64,000 bases of DNA from Apostichopus japonicus. Lineage: Eukaryota > Echinodermata > Holothuroidea > Aspidochirotida > Stichopodidae. The notes below the pieces were generated by a model. It searched no databases, was not told the origin of the DNA, and was given only the letters and a program-made list of their open reading frames with translations. Numbering within the stretch: the stretch's first letter is position 1; each line of letters opens with the position of its first letter. Location of the stretch: NCBI RefSeq assembly GCF_037975245.1, contig NC_092568.1:7053501-7117500 (forward strand). Reading direction: 5' to 3'. Shown here piece by piece: positions 13,801 through 28,800 of this stretch. Position numbers and translations under genes: made by a program.

Positions 13801-16800
13801 TAAAAACAATACTCTTTCCTTTTTCTATTTCCTAATTTTGATTGTTTCAAGAAACATTCGTCTCTGTCTTCATCCACAATTCAAAATAATAATAATAATA
13901 AGTAATATTTATATAGCGCATAATCAGCAAAGCTGCTCAAAGCGCTTTACAAATGTAAAACCTAAAACCAAATAGTAACTAAAACCAAAATATTAAATAT
14001 ATAGAACCAATAAGGCAAAAAATGTAAAAGCAACAATAAAAAAATACAAAACAAATACAAATACAAAACGACACTAAAATAATAAAAAAATTAAATAAAA
14101 AATAAATAAAAAAAGTGACCAATCTTTTTCAAAAAACAAGAATTATCAAGTCAAGCATTGCACAGTACCTGAGCCATTCTAGCCCAGCCTTGGAAGAGAG
14201 TACTGTCATCTTCAGCTCTACATGGTTTCAATCTTGAGATCGCATCCTCAACATCTTGGCGAATCTCATCTGAAACGGTGAAAACAGATATGATTTTAGG
14301 GAAGATGGTAGTGTAGAATTGAGAGATAAAAGAGATAAATTCAGTTATAAAATAAGATGAAATATGGATTAATGGAATTGAAAATGAAAATGAAAAAAAA
14401 AACAAATCTCCATTCCTCACCGCCCTTCTCATCTCTCACCCTGGCAGAAACAACTATTTTAATTAATATTGTAATATATTACTTAGTGGCATGATATGTA
14501 ACAATTCAAATCTAAGAAAGTTCTGCTGCCTCAAAACTGCTCACTGAGAGTTGACAGGATGAATAGATTAATCTGGAGGTAAAACGGTCAAGAGACTTAC
14601 ATGTTGACTCCAGTCTGAAGAGGTTAAAATTTCGAAGTAAGTAATCATGGATTGTCAGGAACTGTAAATTCAGTTTTGGAAGAGCAAGGCAACCTGAGAA
14701 AATAGATAACAGATAATGTGAAGATAAAAGCATTTAATATTAATGCATCCCATTCTAAGACAAGTCAGAAATGGTGAAGATAACAGATTTAAAATGATAA
14801 AGAAAAAATTATTGAAATAAAATTCTCAACAGTATTTTAAGCTGTATAAGCAAGACTAGAATTATGTTTTTTCAATACATAAAAACATCCAGGCCATTTG
14901 GCAGTGTTATACGATACATGACAGGTATAGAACCGAGTTAAAATTATCCAAGACTAATGAACAGACTCCATTGTCATTTAAATTTTTATCAGCAATCCAT
15001 GGTGGATATAACCACCCAGTAAGGACAGTTCTTTCTAAACTTACTGTCATGTCTGGCTTCAGAGCACTTGTACTGTTAGTACAAGCAGTACGAATATCTC
15101 ATTTCTGTCAGATCAAGGTTAGGAACTGCTTGTACTGTCAGTGTGGGTGCTTTGAAGCATGATATGGGAGTACAGTTTAGAGAGGTATTAGCATTAGGAA
15201 TTGTTCCAACTGGCTGATATAACACTGAATGGAATGAATATGCATATGGTAGGAGTTACTGAAAATGTTCAAACAAACTTTTTACCAACATTTTCATTCA
15301 AAGTTCAACAAAAGTGGTTACTTTACTATGACAAAGGTTTGTTTTGTTTTATGATGCAATGTCTTCTTTGTGCTAATTTTGGACACAATTAATATGCAGA
15401 ACAAAAATATTTTCTTGAATTTCCTGAAGAAGAGAGGACATTCACAGAGGGTGGGGGTGGGAAGGGGGGTGTAAGTGAGCTGTAATCTCCTACTTTCTCC
15501 TGAGAAGTATTCTGTGGGTACAATGTTCTCATCCCAAAGTATTTCTTCGGTCGGGTAAAGTGGGGTCTCGTTGAGCTGCTGAATCTGTGAGATCCTTCTC
15601 TCATGACGAGAAACCTGGCCAGAATAAAAGACAATTTGAAATGACACTAATGCAAGCAATGTTCATCCAGTAAATATGTAATGAGGTCTGATTCAACTCT
15701 TATTTAGTGCAACAAAACAGAAAAGGGGGGCAGGAAGAGGTATCAATGAAATGACTTCCTTCTCCCTCCCTCCTCCCGCCCCCCCACGCAAACATCTTCT
15801 GACATTAGTTAACTACTGGATGGGAAGGAGGGATCCTTCCCATCCAGTAGTTTCCTTCATTTTCCTTTGTCATGAATATGCAAAGAAGGAAAGTGTCAGA
15901 ACAGAATGCAAAATTCATTACCCTAGAGCTTGTTTTCTGGAAACTCTGAATTTGTTGCAAAAGCTACGGCTTTTGATGGAAAATATGTAAATTATTTCAA
16001 TGTATTCATGTGGTCAAGCGATGCATGGCCTTGAAACAAAACCGCAACTCCAATCTAACACGACTGTAACAACTGCAACTATACTTGTTCTCCACTGGTT
16101 TGATAAAAGAAATTTAATTGACGTTACCATGAGCTCTAGGAGGAATTCCTTGATGTTGGTTGTCTCCTCCTGATCACTGAGAGGCGGTAAGAGATGCAGA
16201 TGAGAGGCAAAGCAGTGGAGGTCCCTTGCACTGAATACAAAATGTAAAATGACAACATTGAAATTGTGTAGACATATCTAAATACAATAACCAAAAAGCC
16301 ACAAAGTTCTGATGAACTCAAATGACCTTTGACCTCTACAAAACACACTTCATTCGTATTTTAAAATGATTTCGATCAACGAAAAAAACGAAACAAAATA
16401 CAAACGGAGTACAATCTTAAAATGACTGACCTTAATTTCTCAAAATGAGCAGACAGCGTTTTCCTGGTGTCAATGCTGGATATATTTGACATTGCAAAAT
16501 GCCTCAAGTCAGGGAAGAGTTTGAAGGCTGCCCTCTGTAAAGAGAAATAAATAAACAACAAGAGCATCAATGATGCAGTATCTCAATACTGGAAGTTTTA
16601 ATTTTGATTCCTAATTTCAAATCTTTGCTCTGTCTCTACAATTATCAATATCAATCATGGTACAACAAATATATAACTTGCATTTTTGCTACTTTGCCAC
16701 GAAAAGTCTCTGCAGGTTACACTTTATCCTGCTAGTCTTGCCTTTAGCGCTTATTGCCTGTTAGTCGAAAGAACGACGTTGCAAGGTTTAGTAATGTCAT

Positions 16801-19800
16801 AGAATATTTAAGAACTTGTTTTTCATGTGGTATCCTTCATCTTAGGTCAGTCTCTGTTGGACTTTTTGGTCATATAGTTTGATGTCAATGACAACAGCCA
16901 AATTAGAAGAGGAGAACAACTCGACCATATTCTTGATGCCTGCCTTGAGAGCTAGGCCTATTGACCTACTGTATGTTAATGTAGACTGTAGTGGTGACTA
17001 CCATCAAAACTGTGTCCACTTCTAGATATCAAAACAACCCACGTTTTTCCATCTCAATTTTTCGGACATGAAGATTTCATGGATTTATGACTTGGAAAAA
17101 ATAATGTAAAAGAAGATTACAAGTTTTAATATGCAAGTGATGGGTGGCCTCCTCTTCCCCTAATAGCCACCTCAGTTCCTCTCCATTTTGTTATTTTATT
17201 TTAATTCTTTGTACATTTGATGTCAAACATTACAGGTTCAAAAGAAAGCTAAACATACTTCTTATAACCTTATACATCTTAGGCCTATATCCTTATAAAT
17301 AAAACTTAACCTTATACAATTTTTATTGTCTTATCAAAGTTGTGATGCTATGGCCGGCTCCTCTTTTATACGTACCCATCAAACAAACTTACCCTGGTCC
17401 TTCCTAGGAAAAGCTGTCTGAACACCAGTACAATGCTAATGTGGCTATCACTGAAAGCCTAATAGGCCTAGTGGCCTATATATATATATTTTTTTTTTTA
17501 AATTGCACTAGGCCTACAGTAAATAGCCTTCAGAAATACAAGAATGTGTATACGTAATTATACAAAATACATGAAGGGCAATCAAACAAACTTATCATGG
17601 CCCTTGCTCTGAAAAGCTACCTGAACACCATTATAGTGTTCAACCGATTATGCATAACAGAAAATACCGATTACTGATTATTTTTTCATAATCGTACCGA
17701 TTCCGATTATTTGAAAATGAGAAAATATCCCGTTTATACGAAATCGGCAATAAAGTTTGACAGAAACAATTATTGTTGTGATTTTCCCCAGTTTCCTTTT
17801 GCTTCGTTGTTATACAAGGCTCTAAGGTACCATTTTGTATGTACCAAATTACCTCTGGAGTTTCTCGGAAAGAAATTTTTTTTTTTTAAATTTCCAAAAT
17901 ACGGAGATATGACATCCTACCTAGTCAGCACTGTGCTAAGCGAATGGCCTAACCACCTCGACGTAAATGTCACCTGTTAATGGCTTGAAATGGGCTACGA
18001 ATAGTTACTCAAAATATCCATCTCAAAAAGTATCTCAGACAAACCATCCATCTGCAATCTTTACCAAAGTGTAAATTTTAATGACATATTGCCTTCATTC
18101 CGACAATATTTTGTACTTATTTTCAGTATTATACCGTTTATGAACAAATAGAAATGTTACGAACTTGAAGTTAAACATACCTATTCGTTACCTATATAAC
18201 TCCATTCAGGTTCAATTAGAATGTGTAAGCTTAGGCCAATCAAACTGAAAAGCAAATTGTACCATCGTAACTTGTTTAAAATTACTCTAAAATGTAATAC
18301 CAGATTGATGTAAAGAAATAATAACAACTAGAAACTACTCCAATATAAAATATAACATTCCCTCTTTAAGACATATCACTTACATTACCTTCCAAACAAA
18401 TGCCGATTTCCAGCAAATTGAGAGTTGTAAACTAAGCTACGCAATTTTTTTGTTTTTGTTTTTGCAAACCGATGGTTAGGCTACATTTCCCATTGACTTA
18501 GTGTGGTTGTTAGGCTAACATGTGGTCGAAGATTGCAGTTTCCGTGGATATTTTTAGTTTTTATTTGCGACACAACTAGAGCGAATAAACAGATGTCAAG
18601 TTTAGATTTCCATGCAGTTGATTTAGTGTGAAGTAAGGCTACTATGTGGTCGGAGATTTGTGAGGATTTTAGGTTATTTTCGCTGGTACTGCAGGCCGTA
18701 ATTTACCACGGGAAGTTCCCGGTGATTGTGCGCGACCCTCTCGCACTGCTTCAAATTTTGATGCGGGGTGAGAAAACTGCGCGATTCGCGATGCAACTGC
18801 AATTCCTAGCTAAAGCAAACGCATGTCACAATTAATTTTACACAGACACCTGAAATAAAGAGGGCGATTTTTTTATATTTCATTTTTCTTTTTCGCACTC
18901 GTAATTGTGCTTTAGGAGGGCTTTTTAGCACTTGCGAGGGCGAATCGCCCGTTGCCCCCGCTTATTTCCTACCCTGTCCAGCACATTCCTGAATTCGCGA
19001 AATTGCTATTGCTGCTATGCTTACTGTGCCAAGAAATATGCAGCCAATAACCACGAAGGAAGCAAAATCGGCGACCCTGGCAGCCTAATTTGATGAAAGT
19101 ATACACTGTGAAAGACGTATAGGGGGTTGCCTTTTTTTAATATTTCGTAGTAAAAGAACAAACCTAATTCATCAGTTGATATTTTCAACTTCCATATGTT
19201 TTTGAATAATGATATTTTCACCTTCCATATGTTTTTGAATAATCGGTATGACATAACTGGTATTCCACGTAATTTTTACCGATACCGATTATGTACCGAT
19301 TATGCAATATTCGTACCGATTCCGATTCCGATTAGGTTAATCGGTTGAACACTACACCAGTACTATCCTTAAATGGATGTTACGTAGAATTCAGCAGTAC
19401 AGAATGTAATTAGCATGCAATACACTAACACCTCGCGTACCTAACTACAGAACAGAAAATTGTTCGCGAGGGTAGCCATTTTCGTATATCTAACATGTAG
19501 CTGTTATGAGTCATAGCCAATCTGCTACAAAACAGACTTGGGGGCGGGGCTTAATCATCAAAAACGGACCTTTTTACTAAAAGTAGGGGCGGCAGCTCAG
19601 TGTTGTTTTAAGAAAGAAAAATCATTTAAACATCAAATAAAGCAAATAAAAGCCATTAAATGTCATATACATGTAGTAAAATTCTTATTAATACCTACCT
19701 GTAAACAACAAATGGAAGTTTAAAATTTTAATAAAATATATAATACATAGGACCCTATCTTAGACGATACCACTGTTGAAAGACAGTTCTATTCTATTCT

Positions 19801-22800
19801 CTTTCATAAAACATAAGTTTTGGAGCGTGTGCAAAACAGGTCTGACAAAGTGTGTTTTCAGTCCAAATTGGCCCGATTTGGACATAAATCGGTGAAAAAG
19901 TCACAGAATGAGATACAATTCTGGAATAAAAAATAGTAACTTTTGTTGGTCTATATGATATATTCTTGCTCTGGAAATTCCAGAGAAAAAGAACTTTGTT
20001 TGAAGACGCTGAAAAATTTTTAAGAGAAGAGAAAGTCCCACTTATTGTTACAATATCTCTATACATGTAATGTATTGAGATAAAAATTGCAATCACAATA
20101 AAACAGAGCAGAGTAAGTTGCCGAGAAAGGTTCATGTATAACTGTACTAGGAAGAGAATTGCCACAAACATAAGTTGTTGACAAGGGTTTAGCATGTGGA
20201 ATGTTTACTCTGCTTAAAAGTGATTTGTTGGGTTTGGCCTTCACTTTGCTATAATGTTAAGTAAAGCCGGCTAGTAAAAAATCCTAACAATTTCAACAAT
20301 CAAACTAAGCCCCTTCCCCCTCCCATTACACCCCCCTGCCATATAAAGCAACTTAAATATTGAGAACTTGAAAGAAATGAGCTGTTTTACAAGAGACTTA
20401 TCATCAGTACTACAGTACATTTTCCCACTTTACATTCTATACTCCATCCGCATACTCTATATTCCCACTATATACCCTATATTCCCACTATATTCTCACT
20501 ATATACTCTATATTCCCATTATATACTCTATATTCCCACTATATACCCTATATTCTCACTATATACTCTATATTCCCACTATATACTCTATATTCCCACT
20601 ATATACTCTATATTCCCACTATATACCCTATATTCTCACTATATACTCTATATTCCCACTATATACTCTATATTCCCACTATATACTCTATATTCTCACT
20701 ATATACTCTATATTCCCACTATATACTCTATATTCTCACTATATACTCTATATTCCCACTATATACTATATATTCCCACTATATACTCTATATTCCCACT
20801 ACATACTCTATATTCCAACTATATACTCTGTATTCCCACTATATACTCTACATTCCCACTATATACTATATACTCCCACTATATACTCTCTCAAGTAGAT
20901 TTTGTTAATTTCCACTCAAGGATTTGCTCTCTTCTCTCCACTTACCTGCAGGGAAGCCATCCTATCGTAATGGATGTCCGTCATCTCATGATCTGTGAGT
21001 GCAGTGCCTGTGGAGTCTTTAATCTCAAAACCACTGTAAAACTTGAGCATGTCCAAGAGCTGAAGGAAAAATATAAAGACAACTCCCAAATATGTAATGA
21101 TGTTATTTAAATAATAAAACAAAGAACACCATAAGAACAGAATTTATGTTACTGGCAATGCCCAGTGTCTCTTTGTATATTTCTTCAAGGTATATCAGAC
21201 ACACAAAATATTGTGGAAAGCACAAACACCAGGAAATTGCAAAGACGTTTTCGCTAGAATGGATTCTAAACATTGGCAGCAGTATCCCAATGCCCTGTCA
21301 TCTCTCGACTGGGATATTATCTGGCCTAAAGGGACCACAACATTATGGACACTTTTCTTCTAGAGGAGTTTAATAGACAGAGGCCATAAACATCTTGCAT
21401 ACAGTGTAATCTACAATCAGGGGTGTTGAGAGCTAGGTCCATTCCCAGGAACAACATCATTCATGGAGCCCTTATGTGTTAAAAACCTTCATTTTCCCTT
21501 AAAACATATTATGAAAGGAACCATATTTTTTTATTTAATAATTGCCCTGGCCAGGTAATTGACTCCTGACCCTCCCACCCCCCTTAAATAAGGCCTGATT
21601 ATGATCGATCACACCCTGTTTAATGTGATATGACAAATTTATTACTTTCTTCAAACTAACAGCATTCCTAGCCATTCTTATGGAAAAATGAAAATGCAAA
21701 CTGCACTGAACCACAGCGAATGCTTTTTAGCGTAAGCACCGGCCGGTATAAGCATAATTCAGAGGGCGATAGAAGTATAGATCATAGTATCGAATTTGTT
21801 GTGATATAAAGCTTGAGATCATTAATAATTTCCTAACCTCAACAAAGAGTTTCCCCTCCGGCCTTTTACTTAGATTTGAGAGGCTGCACCTCACCACGAG
21901 ATGAGCATCATCCAAGACGGCATTGAAGAAACGTCTCGTCGGCAGTTGAGCCTAAGTAAAGACGACAAGAAACTTGGAGCATTAGCGACTGTCTTTTGCC
22001 TCCACCAGAGAGGCATAATCTGATGGACAATTAACATCACTAATAACTTAATTACCACTTTTCTTCTTTATGACAACTTCCAGTTGAGAGTTGTTAACCT
22101 GTGAGTAACTGCAACTGCTATGTCAGTATTGGAGGCCTAGAGAATGTATTGGCATTTGTATGTCTTTGTGTTAAAGAAACTAAACTTTTGTGAGGTAAAC
22201 AACTATTAAACATGGTTCATGCTACACTCATATATTGGAGTAATCAAGACATGATGTTTCATGCCCAACATTGCTGCTAGTAATCAGCATATGTTAAAGA
22301 TGAATGACAAAGTGGTACAAATATCAGGGAAAATTGAATTGACAACATTAACAAGCGATATAGTTGATTAAAAAGGCAGGAGCAGCTGATCAGAGAGATC
22401 CAGTCTGACGGAGAGTGACCGCTGAAATGTCATCAAAGATGGAGGAAAAACATGTAGCCTGAAGTAATATGATAATATTGAATGTAGTTTGTTTCAATTT
22501 TACGTCAAATCTGTTTATCAGCCAGTAATACAAGAGATCATGCCGGATGGAGGATAGTGTGCTGAATTGCTGGATTGTCCAGACATATGTCGGATATCTG
22601 GCCAGTGGTCACCCTAGTTTGAGGGATAAGTGGTTCGTATATGTAAGTCAAGACATGATTTAGCATGTCATGCTGCTGTTAGGAATAATGGCAATATAGA
22701 TGAAATCTGAGGGGGAAGAAGATGCACTGACCTCTAAGTCCACCATCAGCTCGATAAATCTCTCACAGTAGTGGACTTTGTTCATGTCGACAGTATCTGA

Positions 22801-25800
22801 AGAAAAAAATATTTATAGGGGATTGTAGTGCAGTGACTTACAGTGAATGAGTGGGATAGTAGTTAGGTGACGACAAGAAAAGAAGGGCTGGTAGCATGGA
22901 GAGAGAGAGTTAAAAATACATTTAAATCAGTAACGGTTATGTATGTTACTAGACTCTTGTTATTACACTCATGTTCACAGTTTGTCACTGGGTGTTTTTA
23001 AATTTTTTATTACAGTGATTGGTATGGCATTGACTACTAAACTTTAAATAACTTGTTTCAAAAGTTCCTTTGATTCAGAAAACGATTCTTTACATTAAGA
23101 AATTCTGTTTTGATGCTAAAACTTGTACGTACTAACATTGCTTTACTTCTGATTAGTGATATATTATATAATTTATACATATTTATACATTGATATTTTT
23201 TCAACATTTTTCAATTAGATATTTAAATGGCAGTACCAACTCAACCTTTGTGAAGTTAACAGTCGAAACTGAACAAAGTTTTACCTTTGTCGGAAATAGC
23301 ATCCAGTATTCCATAAAAGTGCTGGATAAGGTTGGCCAGAAATCGTCGTTCTTTATCGTTCCTAGAAGAGAATGGAATGGGAACAGGTACAACAAAGGCA
23401 GACCACAGACATACACAAAAACCAAATCAAGAAAAACAAATATACGACAGACTGACGAAATATTCTCATACCAAAGCACCACCACTGTCTTACGCAGAGC
23501 TTAAACGGCCATTGCATTGATTACTTTCATGTGCAATTCTGGTGAAAGACACCCAACCTGGGACCCAAGGACATCAAGAAGAGTTATATATAAAACAACA
23601 ACAACAACTTCCTTTTGTCTTTCTATTACAAGAATAACCCTGAGGAAGATTTAATTTGTGACAGATGAGACAGAAACAGATTTGAAGGCATCCTAGTTTA
23701 ACTGGTTACAACATGTTGGCACGTGACGACTTCGAAACAGCATTTGAAGTTAATATGCTTTGACCATACCACATGAGTGCTTGTCACTGAAAGACATTGT
23801 AGAAACTTTTTCTTAACCAATAAACTGCAGTTAATGTTGATGCAACAATTTTCCCTACAGGACTTCTCATTATTGAAATAGTCCACCAGTCTATATTAAG
23901 ATCATACAAACAAAATCCTGAATATTTCACCACATAAAATCCCTACTAAATCTGTTCGTTGGAAAACTGATAGATAAGGATCAGCCTTTTCAAAATAAAT
24001 GATTTTTAAAGTATCTTACCCACTCTATCTTGTTCTTTTATTTCTATTTTTATTCTTACTTACTTGGATTTTGTTTGGTCATCAGCCTTTGCATCATTCT
24101 TTTTCACCACCTTCCAGAATTTCCGATATTTGGAAAAAGTTTTCAATTCTTCCTCGAGTCGTCCCTGAAAGGGAAAAATCAAAATGTAAGTGACAAATAA
24201 ACAGCACCAACTCAGGCTTTATATCACATGCCATGGTATACATGCATTTTGGATGATCTCTTTATTGCCAAACCTCTCCCATAGATAAATATTACAACCC
24301 GAAAAGGCCCAAAGGAGAGACAAAAGCTGGTAACAATCTGTTGATCTACTAAAAAAAAAAAATTAATTAAAGGTATAAAGAACAGGCATGTGTCAAGTTT
24401 ATTCCTAGCAGTATCTCCTTCAGATTCATACTGAATATGATGATTATCCTAGGATCGAAATGTCCAAGCCCTCTGACCAGAAAAGCCCACAGCTTGCCAA
24501 ATGTAATCAAATTAATCGCCATTGCCAGTGAGGAAAGTCAAATTTATATTTACTCATCACATTTATTAGTCAAGATCACACAACAATGGGTTGAACTAAT
24601 ACTTGTAGAAAGTACCAAAATTACTATTCCAGATGAACACCCAATATTAACCAAATTTATTTGGACAGTGTAGTTCCAGCAGTTATAATTCAATTCTTCA
24701 TTCTGAACTGTCCAGAAAATTGATTGATTTTTCACAAAATGACCCTGAGATACAAACATCATTACTTGCATCATAATATACTTTATGATGAAACGTGTAT
24801 TAAGTTACGTGATCTACCAAGTTTTGGCCAAACTTTCAATGATGAACTTTCAAGTTGATATTAAGGTGGTTTAATAGCTCAACTGTCAGGGTGCAAAAGA
24901 AGAGTGAGGTAATTGGTTGGATTCAATCAACAAACCTTCGTCTTTCGTCAGTTTAAAAATCTACTGTACATGGTTGTGATAAGGCCACCACATGAAATCT
25001 TTGGTGTTTGGTTTAGATTTCATAACTTCTTGTATGACTTTGGCAGATTTAACAAAAAGAGTGTTTTTGTTGCAAGTAACCATTTCTTTAATGGTTGATT
25101 ATGATATCACAAGTTTGCGTCAAAATTTCATGCAAAATTTTAAGGAGATTGATTACTCACCGGTAAGAGGCAGATCCACATCGGGAGGGAAACCAGTCTT
25201 TGCACCTGCTCCCTGATCAAATCCACTTCCTGTAGTGATGGTTATAAGCCAGACGTTAAAGCATTAAAGCAACATTAGAGTAAACCAAATCCTACCTACA
25301 TAAGACTTCCTCAAGGAGCATAATCATGCTGGGTGACATCGCTTATTGCAGATATTACCATGCATTACATTATTTATCATTTTATGCTAATATACGTGAG
25401 TAGTATGTGCTTGTCATCGTAACTGATGACGTTCCGTACAAACACATCAAGAGATAGTAATAAACGAGACGTTACGATATTAAAACCAAACTTTCAGACA
25501 CATCCTAACTTCCAAGTTTTCCACAGGACCAGAAACCATGCTGGCAGCAATGGTTGTGCTACGTAATATATCAACTTACGCTTATATAACAAAGCAGTTT
25601 ATATGTTTTTTTCTACTAGTAACTGATAACATTTTGTCAAGTTTCATGCAAACATACTGAGAAGAGGACAGAGGGCACGCTCCTCCATTTGGTTCCCTCA
25701 TTAAACTAACCCCCCCCCCGGTAGGTTCTTGGCCAACGAGATGGATGAGTAACCATGACAACCAGTCCATATACTCTATCCTCGTAAAAAATATAATAAA

Positions 25801-28800
25801 ATTACTGGTAATCCGCAATAAAACATCAGCACTTGATTCTGAAAGTAGCATCGGAGTCATTCTACCCAAATTTAAAGAAAAAAAAAGGTAGAAACCGTGA
25901 CTAAAGCTCAAATTATCTTCCCATTCGTTGTAACACTATCAACTATCGACAGTGAATCGTGGCTGTAAAAACATCCTTCAGTTATAAACTACCACAGTAA
26001 ATGCCTCACCTATAGTCATCGGTGGTATTTACAGTACAAGTCACTTGAGTTTTACTGTAGAGTCAAGTCATTACCACTGATATTCCTGCCACAAATCGAG
26101 TCAAAGATGTGAGGTCACTGTGTTATCTATAAAGGAAAATACCTCACAAATCTTCTTTAAGTCACTTTCAATTTCCTTGTTGCTAACACTGCCCAAACCA
26201 CACCAATAATTGATAGGACTGTCACATACCAGGCTGTTGAAGCAGTGCATGAGGAATGTTAACAGCAGAGTCTTCTCCTTTAAGGTTACTTTCTCTTCTC
26301 CTTCCACCAAACTTAGCTCCATGACTTTCTTGAAAAACTCGGGAAAATGATCTGGTTTCGCTTTGCAGGCCTGATGCAAACAAAATTAAGAGAATTAACA
26401 TAATCGGATTAATACTGCAATATATTCCCTCCACTGCATGTTAATTAGGTTTATCAAGTATCTAACTCGCATTTTGGAGAACTTTTACCCCGTGATATGG
26501 TGTAATACCTTACAACAAATTCCTGTCATAGGTCTCTCCTTCTATTGTAACGTTGAACACTGAAATATTGTAAATATTTTATATTGCACATATATGCAAT
26601 CAACAAATTTTTAAAGAAACAACAAACCTCCCAGGCAGGGACTGCTTCCCGGAACTTCTCATTCACCATAGCAGCGATGGAGAGAACATGGCTCTTGGTG
26701 GCCTGTATATGCAAAAATAACCAGACAAAGTTTTGATGAATTTAATAGAATCATTACAGTTATTATAAAGAAACTGAGAAATTGTAAACAAATGTGAAAG
26801 ACCAAGCACAACCAGTTGATACTCTGATGACATTCCTAGTAAAACAGTATGCACTGTAGAGTATTGTGACTTTTGAATGGCATACCCTGTCCCCAGACTT
26901 CTACTCCTCCCCCCCCCCCCTTCAACCCACCTCCTCCTCACATGGTTTACGTTTCCATCCCAAAGTTCATCCTATCATATAACATAGGTATTACACCTTC
27001 ATTTCTGCAATATCTGTACATTGTTATGATGCAGCATGTTACTTTAAAGGTTAACTACGCTAATTGATGTTATGCAATTCCTAATGGTGTATTATTATGC
27101 TAATTTTTAAACGTAGAGCACAATCAGTGCAGTTCTAAGCTACGGTCGAGTAACCTCACCGAATGCCATATAAATTAGTTTTCAAGGAGTGGCTCGGTCT
27201 CTTCTCCCAGTGGCACCAACCTGTACGTCACGCCACGTATCACAACTCTGTCTGCATAGCCCTTAGAAAACCTACCTTTTCCATTCCGGCCTTTCTTCAC
27301 CATGCCAACCACGCTGTGTGTGACTTACTCTTAACTCTCTTTTGGATACCATTCTTCTGAACTTATTATTTACCTTACCCGGTCCTGTTCTCTATACCGG
27401 AGCTGTTATTTATACGAAAAGCGCCTTCCGGAAGCTTCCAGACACACCCGCACTACGGTTACAGACTACCCTGGGATTTGACACCCCGACGGAGAGCCCA
27501 GCGGTAGCGAGGTACCTTGCGTGCGCGTTAAGTTAACTTTAAGTATTAAGGTATGTAATGTATTTATGCTAAGTTATATTTTTTTGTTACCAAGAGACAC
27601 GCATTAGATTCTTTTAAAACAAAACCTCTGGGTTGCATTCTTGTTTAGCAAGGCATGTTTAATTGTGCTTTCCAAATTGGATTACCATTTGCCCATCAGC
27701 TTTCTTGTTGGCTATTCCATATGCAGTAAAAACAACAACTTTCCTACTAACCCATAAATTTGTGTAATTTCTATTTTCATTAATAACAATTGGTTTATAC
27801 TAGTCTAGTCTCATGTCCTCTTGTGTTAAATTTATTTAGATATATATTTTATTTTAGTAAGTATTAAAACAACTAGAAACATATGCTTTTTTTTCTATGT
27901 TTTTGCTTCCAAAATCTTTGAAGGGAATCATGCATCAACAGATTACATGATCAGTTTATAGTTAAACATGAATATAGATTTTATCGCACATAAAGACTTC
28001 TAAATAGTCTTAACTGTAAAATATCACATACCTTTGTTGGGTTGTAATTTGGCCACAAATAGTTCTCCAAGAACTGACTAAACTCCAAAAGCATAATCCT
28101 CCTAACAGAAGACCTGTATTGAAAAAAAAAAAAAAAAGTCCATACAGTACTATTAACTAGTATAAAATTCAAATTTAACAGAGTTTTATCTGAAGATATT
28201 TATCATGGAGACATTTCAAGCAAAACTATTGCAAACTCAACAAACAAAGACACACACACACTAGAATCCTCAGGTGAAGTGCTGAACTGAATGAAACACA
28301 ATACTGCAGGCAATGGGTTTTTCAAATTTGGTTATTAAATTTACTGATACTTACTTCTCTCTGTTGATTTCATCTTGATAGACAGTGTCAATAACCTGCA
28401 CGTAGAGAAACGATAACATGTAAATTGAATGTCACCGATGCCACTTGAATGGAGAGCATATATACATAGAATACTACACACAGTACTATAATGCAATATA
28501 TTGGGATGTTCAATCATGTTCCTATGCAAAGTGGTCATATTGTATGCAAGTATACATGCAATTATGTATATGAGTGTTTTTTTTTCTGCTGCACAGAACC
28601 ATGGTATCTTCATGAGATATAATACTTTAAAGTGAAGTGTACATAGTAAATTTTCAAATCATCAGAAAGCCAACACATGCACATTTGAAACCCTATCTTT
28701 GAAATGATTTTGGATAGTAATATAAACACTTCACGATTTTATGAATGTTCAGACAACTAAAAGGCAGGTGTGTAATTGTCGCACCTGGTCCTCGTAACCT

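Noticed and set aside
20368-20898. 176-codon plus-strand open frame
   Set aside because: It is almost entirely the 20-bp minisatellite. There is no splice context or protein similarity, and the frame is open only because the unit lacks stops.
22390-22445. intronic C/D-box snoRNA in AQR
   Set aside because: A TGATGA and a CTGA occur in order on the minus strand, but there is no terminal stem, the C box lacks the purine, and the spacing is too short.
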